A stretch of DNA of 64,000 nt from Sympetrum striolatum (taxonomy: Eukaryota; Arthropoda; Insecta; Odonata; Libellulidae): the NCBI GenBank assembly GCA_947579665.1, contig OX388344.1, positions 10,906,346-10,970,345 on the forward strand, in the 5' to 3' direction. A model generated the notes under the pieces. It worked only from the letters and a program-made list of their open reading frames with translations, did not search any database and was not told where the DNA came from. Positions 62,995 through 64,000 of the stretch are shown here, in pieces. Numbering within the stretch: position 1 is the first letter of the stretch; each line of letters opens with the position of its first letter. Both the position numbers and the translations under genes were made by a program.

Positions 62995-64000
62995 TTGAGG
63001 AAAAAAATTGAGATTTCGGTGAACTTTCCATTTTTCCTTGCTTTTTTCGATCATATCCTGGCAAAATCTCGGAAAAAAGGCCAAATAGAGAAAAAAAGTT
63101 GAAATTTCGGTGAAATCATCCGGTTTCAATTATTTTTTCGATCATATCTTGTTAAAATCATTAAAACTAAGGCAAAATAAAAGAGAAAAATTGAAATTTC
63201 GTTAAAAATTATTCTTTTTCGATGCTTTTTTCAATCAATTCTTGCCAAAATCACGAAAAATAAGCAAAAATAGAGGAAAAAACTGAGAATTCAGTAAGAT
63301 AATCCGTTTTCGATGCTTTTTTCGATCATATCTTAGATAAATCACGAAAACTAAGGCAAAATAGAGGAAAAAAGTTGAGAATTTGGTGGACGTTTCATAT
63401 TTCCATTCTACTTTTGATCATATCATTGCAAAATCTCGGAAAATAGGGCCAAATAGAGAAAAAAAGTTGAAATTTCGGTTAAATTATCAGATTTCAATTC
63501 TTTTTTCGATCATTTCTGGGTGAAATCATGAAAACTGACGAAAAATAGGCGAGAAAGATTGAAATTTTTTAAAAATTATTCGTTTTCGATGCTTTTTTTT
63601 ATCATTTCTAGTCAAAATCACGAAAACTAAGGAAAAATAAAGGAAAAAAGTTGAAAGTTCGGTGAAGTTATCCGTTTTCCATGCTTTTTTCGATCATATC
63701 TTAGATAAATCACGAATACTATGGCAAAATAGAGGAGAAAAGTTGAAATTACTGTGAAATTATCCGTTTTCGCTACTTTTTTCAATAATATCTTCACAGA
63801 ATCATGAAAACTTAGGCCAAATAGCGGAAAAAAGTTGAAATTTCGGTGAAATTATCCGATGTTTCTCTTTTTTCGATGATATCTTCACAAAATCATGAAA
63901 AATAATGCCAAAAAGAAGAGAAAAGTTCAAATTTCGTGGAAATTGTCCGGTTTCCATACTTTTTTCGATCATATTTTGGGAAAAAAACGAAAACTAAGGC
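62995..64000 (+). repeat. Alternative unit with M module copy 23, cut by window edge
   Basis: It matches 57730 onward, offset 5265 and then 5264 after a one-base deletion in the A-run near 63076. The switch to N-type monomers is at the same place (ATTGCAAAATC, 63425). M starts at 63685 and leaves the window inside m4. Confidence 0.9.

Larger units (their letters stand above)
1..64000 (+). repeat. AT-rich satellite array, ~92-bp monomer, single orientation
   Basis: The whole window consists of ~92-bp monomers in head-to-tail order. Each has a T-run box (TTTTTTCGATCATATC or a close variant), a purine-rich half with motifs such as AAATCACGAAAACTAAGGC and AAAATAGAGGAAAAAAG, then AAATTTCGGTGAAATTATCC or a subtype equivalent. 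I saw no inverted monomer, no unique sequence and no inserted element. About 690 units fit in 64 kb. Subtypes are arranged in nested higher-order repeats, annotated separately. This is typical of eukaryotic satellite heterochromatin. Whether it is centromeric cannot be told from sequence alone, and I do not recognise the family. Confidence 0.97.

Noticed and set aside
1..64000. CRISPR array
   Set aside because: The repeats are contiguous ~92-bp units with no unique spacers and no cas-like genes, so the geometry is wrong.
1..64000. CENP-B box
   Set aside because: TTCGGTGAAATTATCCG looks faintly similar, but the CGGG core of the box (NTTCGNNNNANNCGGGN) is missing in the monomers checked.
1..64000. 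Soybean centromeric satellite (also ~92 bp)
   Set aside because: Only the length agrees. I see no resemblance to that sequence from memory, and length alone is not evidence.
1..64000. AT-rich bacterial, organellar or phage genome
   Set aside because: No coding density, no rRNA or tRNA, and 64 kb of nested tandem repeats argue against all three.
1..64000. Retrotransposon, LTR or other mobile element insertions
   Set aside because: No break in the 92-bp lattice, no terminal inverted repeats and no polymerase or integrase frames were seen. M modules are built of the same monomers and lack element-like ends.
1..64000. Undescribed multi-gene system
   Set aside because: There are no genes to form one. 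The only unusual content is the repeat architecture.

Overview
The window is one uninterrupted block of AT-rich tandem satellite DNA. I see no gene, RNA gene, transposon, CRISPR array or operon. The basic unit is about 92 bp (usually 90-93), repeated roughly 690 times head to tail. Every unit I read has the same orientation: a T-run box (TTTTTTCGATCATATC or a variant), then an A/purine-rich half, then a short T-rich stretch into the next box. Hand counts on two monomers give about 25% and 31% GC. The short reading frames, mostly on the minus strand, are by-products of this repetition.

Organism: an array of this size with nested higher-order repeats and no coding DNA points to eukaryotic heterochromatin (centromeric, pericentromeric or a knob-like block), not to a bacterium, phage or organelle. 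Nothing here fixes the taxon. A plant or another satellite-rich eukaryote would fit, and I do not recognise the satellite family.

Layout: the array alternates between two compartments. (1) A/B/C tracts, in which three monomer subtypes repeat as a trimer of about 277 bp. A: GATCATATCCTGG, CTCGGAAAAAAAGGCC. B: AAATCATGAAAACTAAGGC. C: CAATAATTTCTTGTC, TTTGGTGAACG. (2) A module called M here: nine distinguishable monomers m1-m9 in fixed order, about 848 bp when complete and including one 113-bp monomer (m9). It is often preceded by a five-monomer leader called N here (about 462 bp). I find 23 M copies plus a few fragments. Length variants of M differ from the full form by whole monomers: 664, 752-757, 481 and 942 bp against about 848.

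Above this are larger units. A block near the left edge recurs at 9.1-11.7 kb. There are tandem duplications of 554, 1,403 and 1,220 bp, a superperiod of about 6.3-7.3 kb from 17.6 to 39 kb, a nearly identical 5,393-bp tandem duplication (39.3-50.1 kb), and a 1,749-bp 19-monomer repeat at the right end (56-64 kb). The pattern is what repeated unequal exchange or in-register conversion would leave. No protein-coding or defence system was found. The subject of interest is the array architecture and its recombination scars.

All comparisons were made by eye from the printed sequence. Breakpoints inside homologous monomers are uncertain by tens of bases, and identities are estimates.
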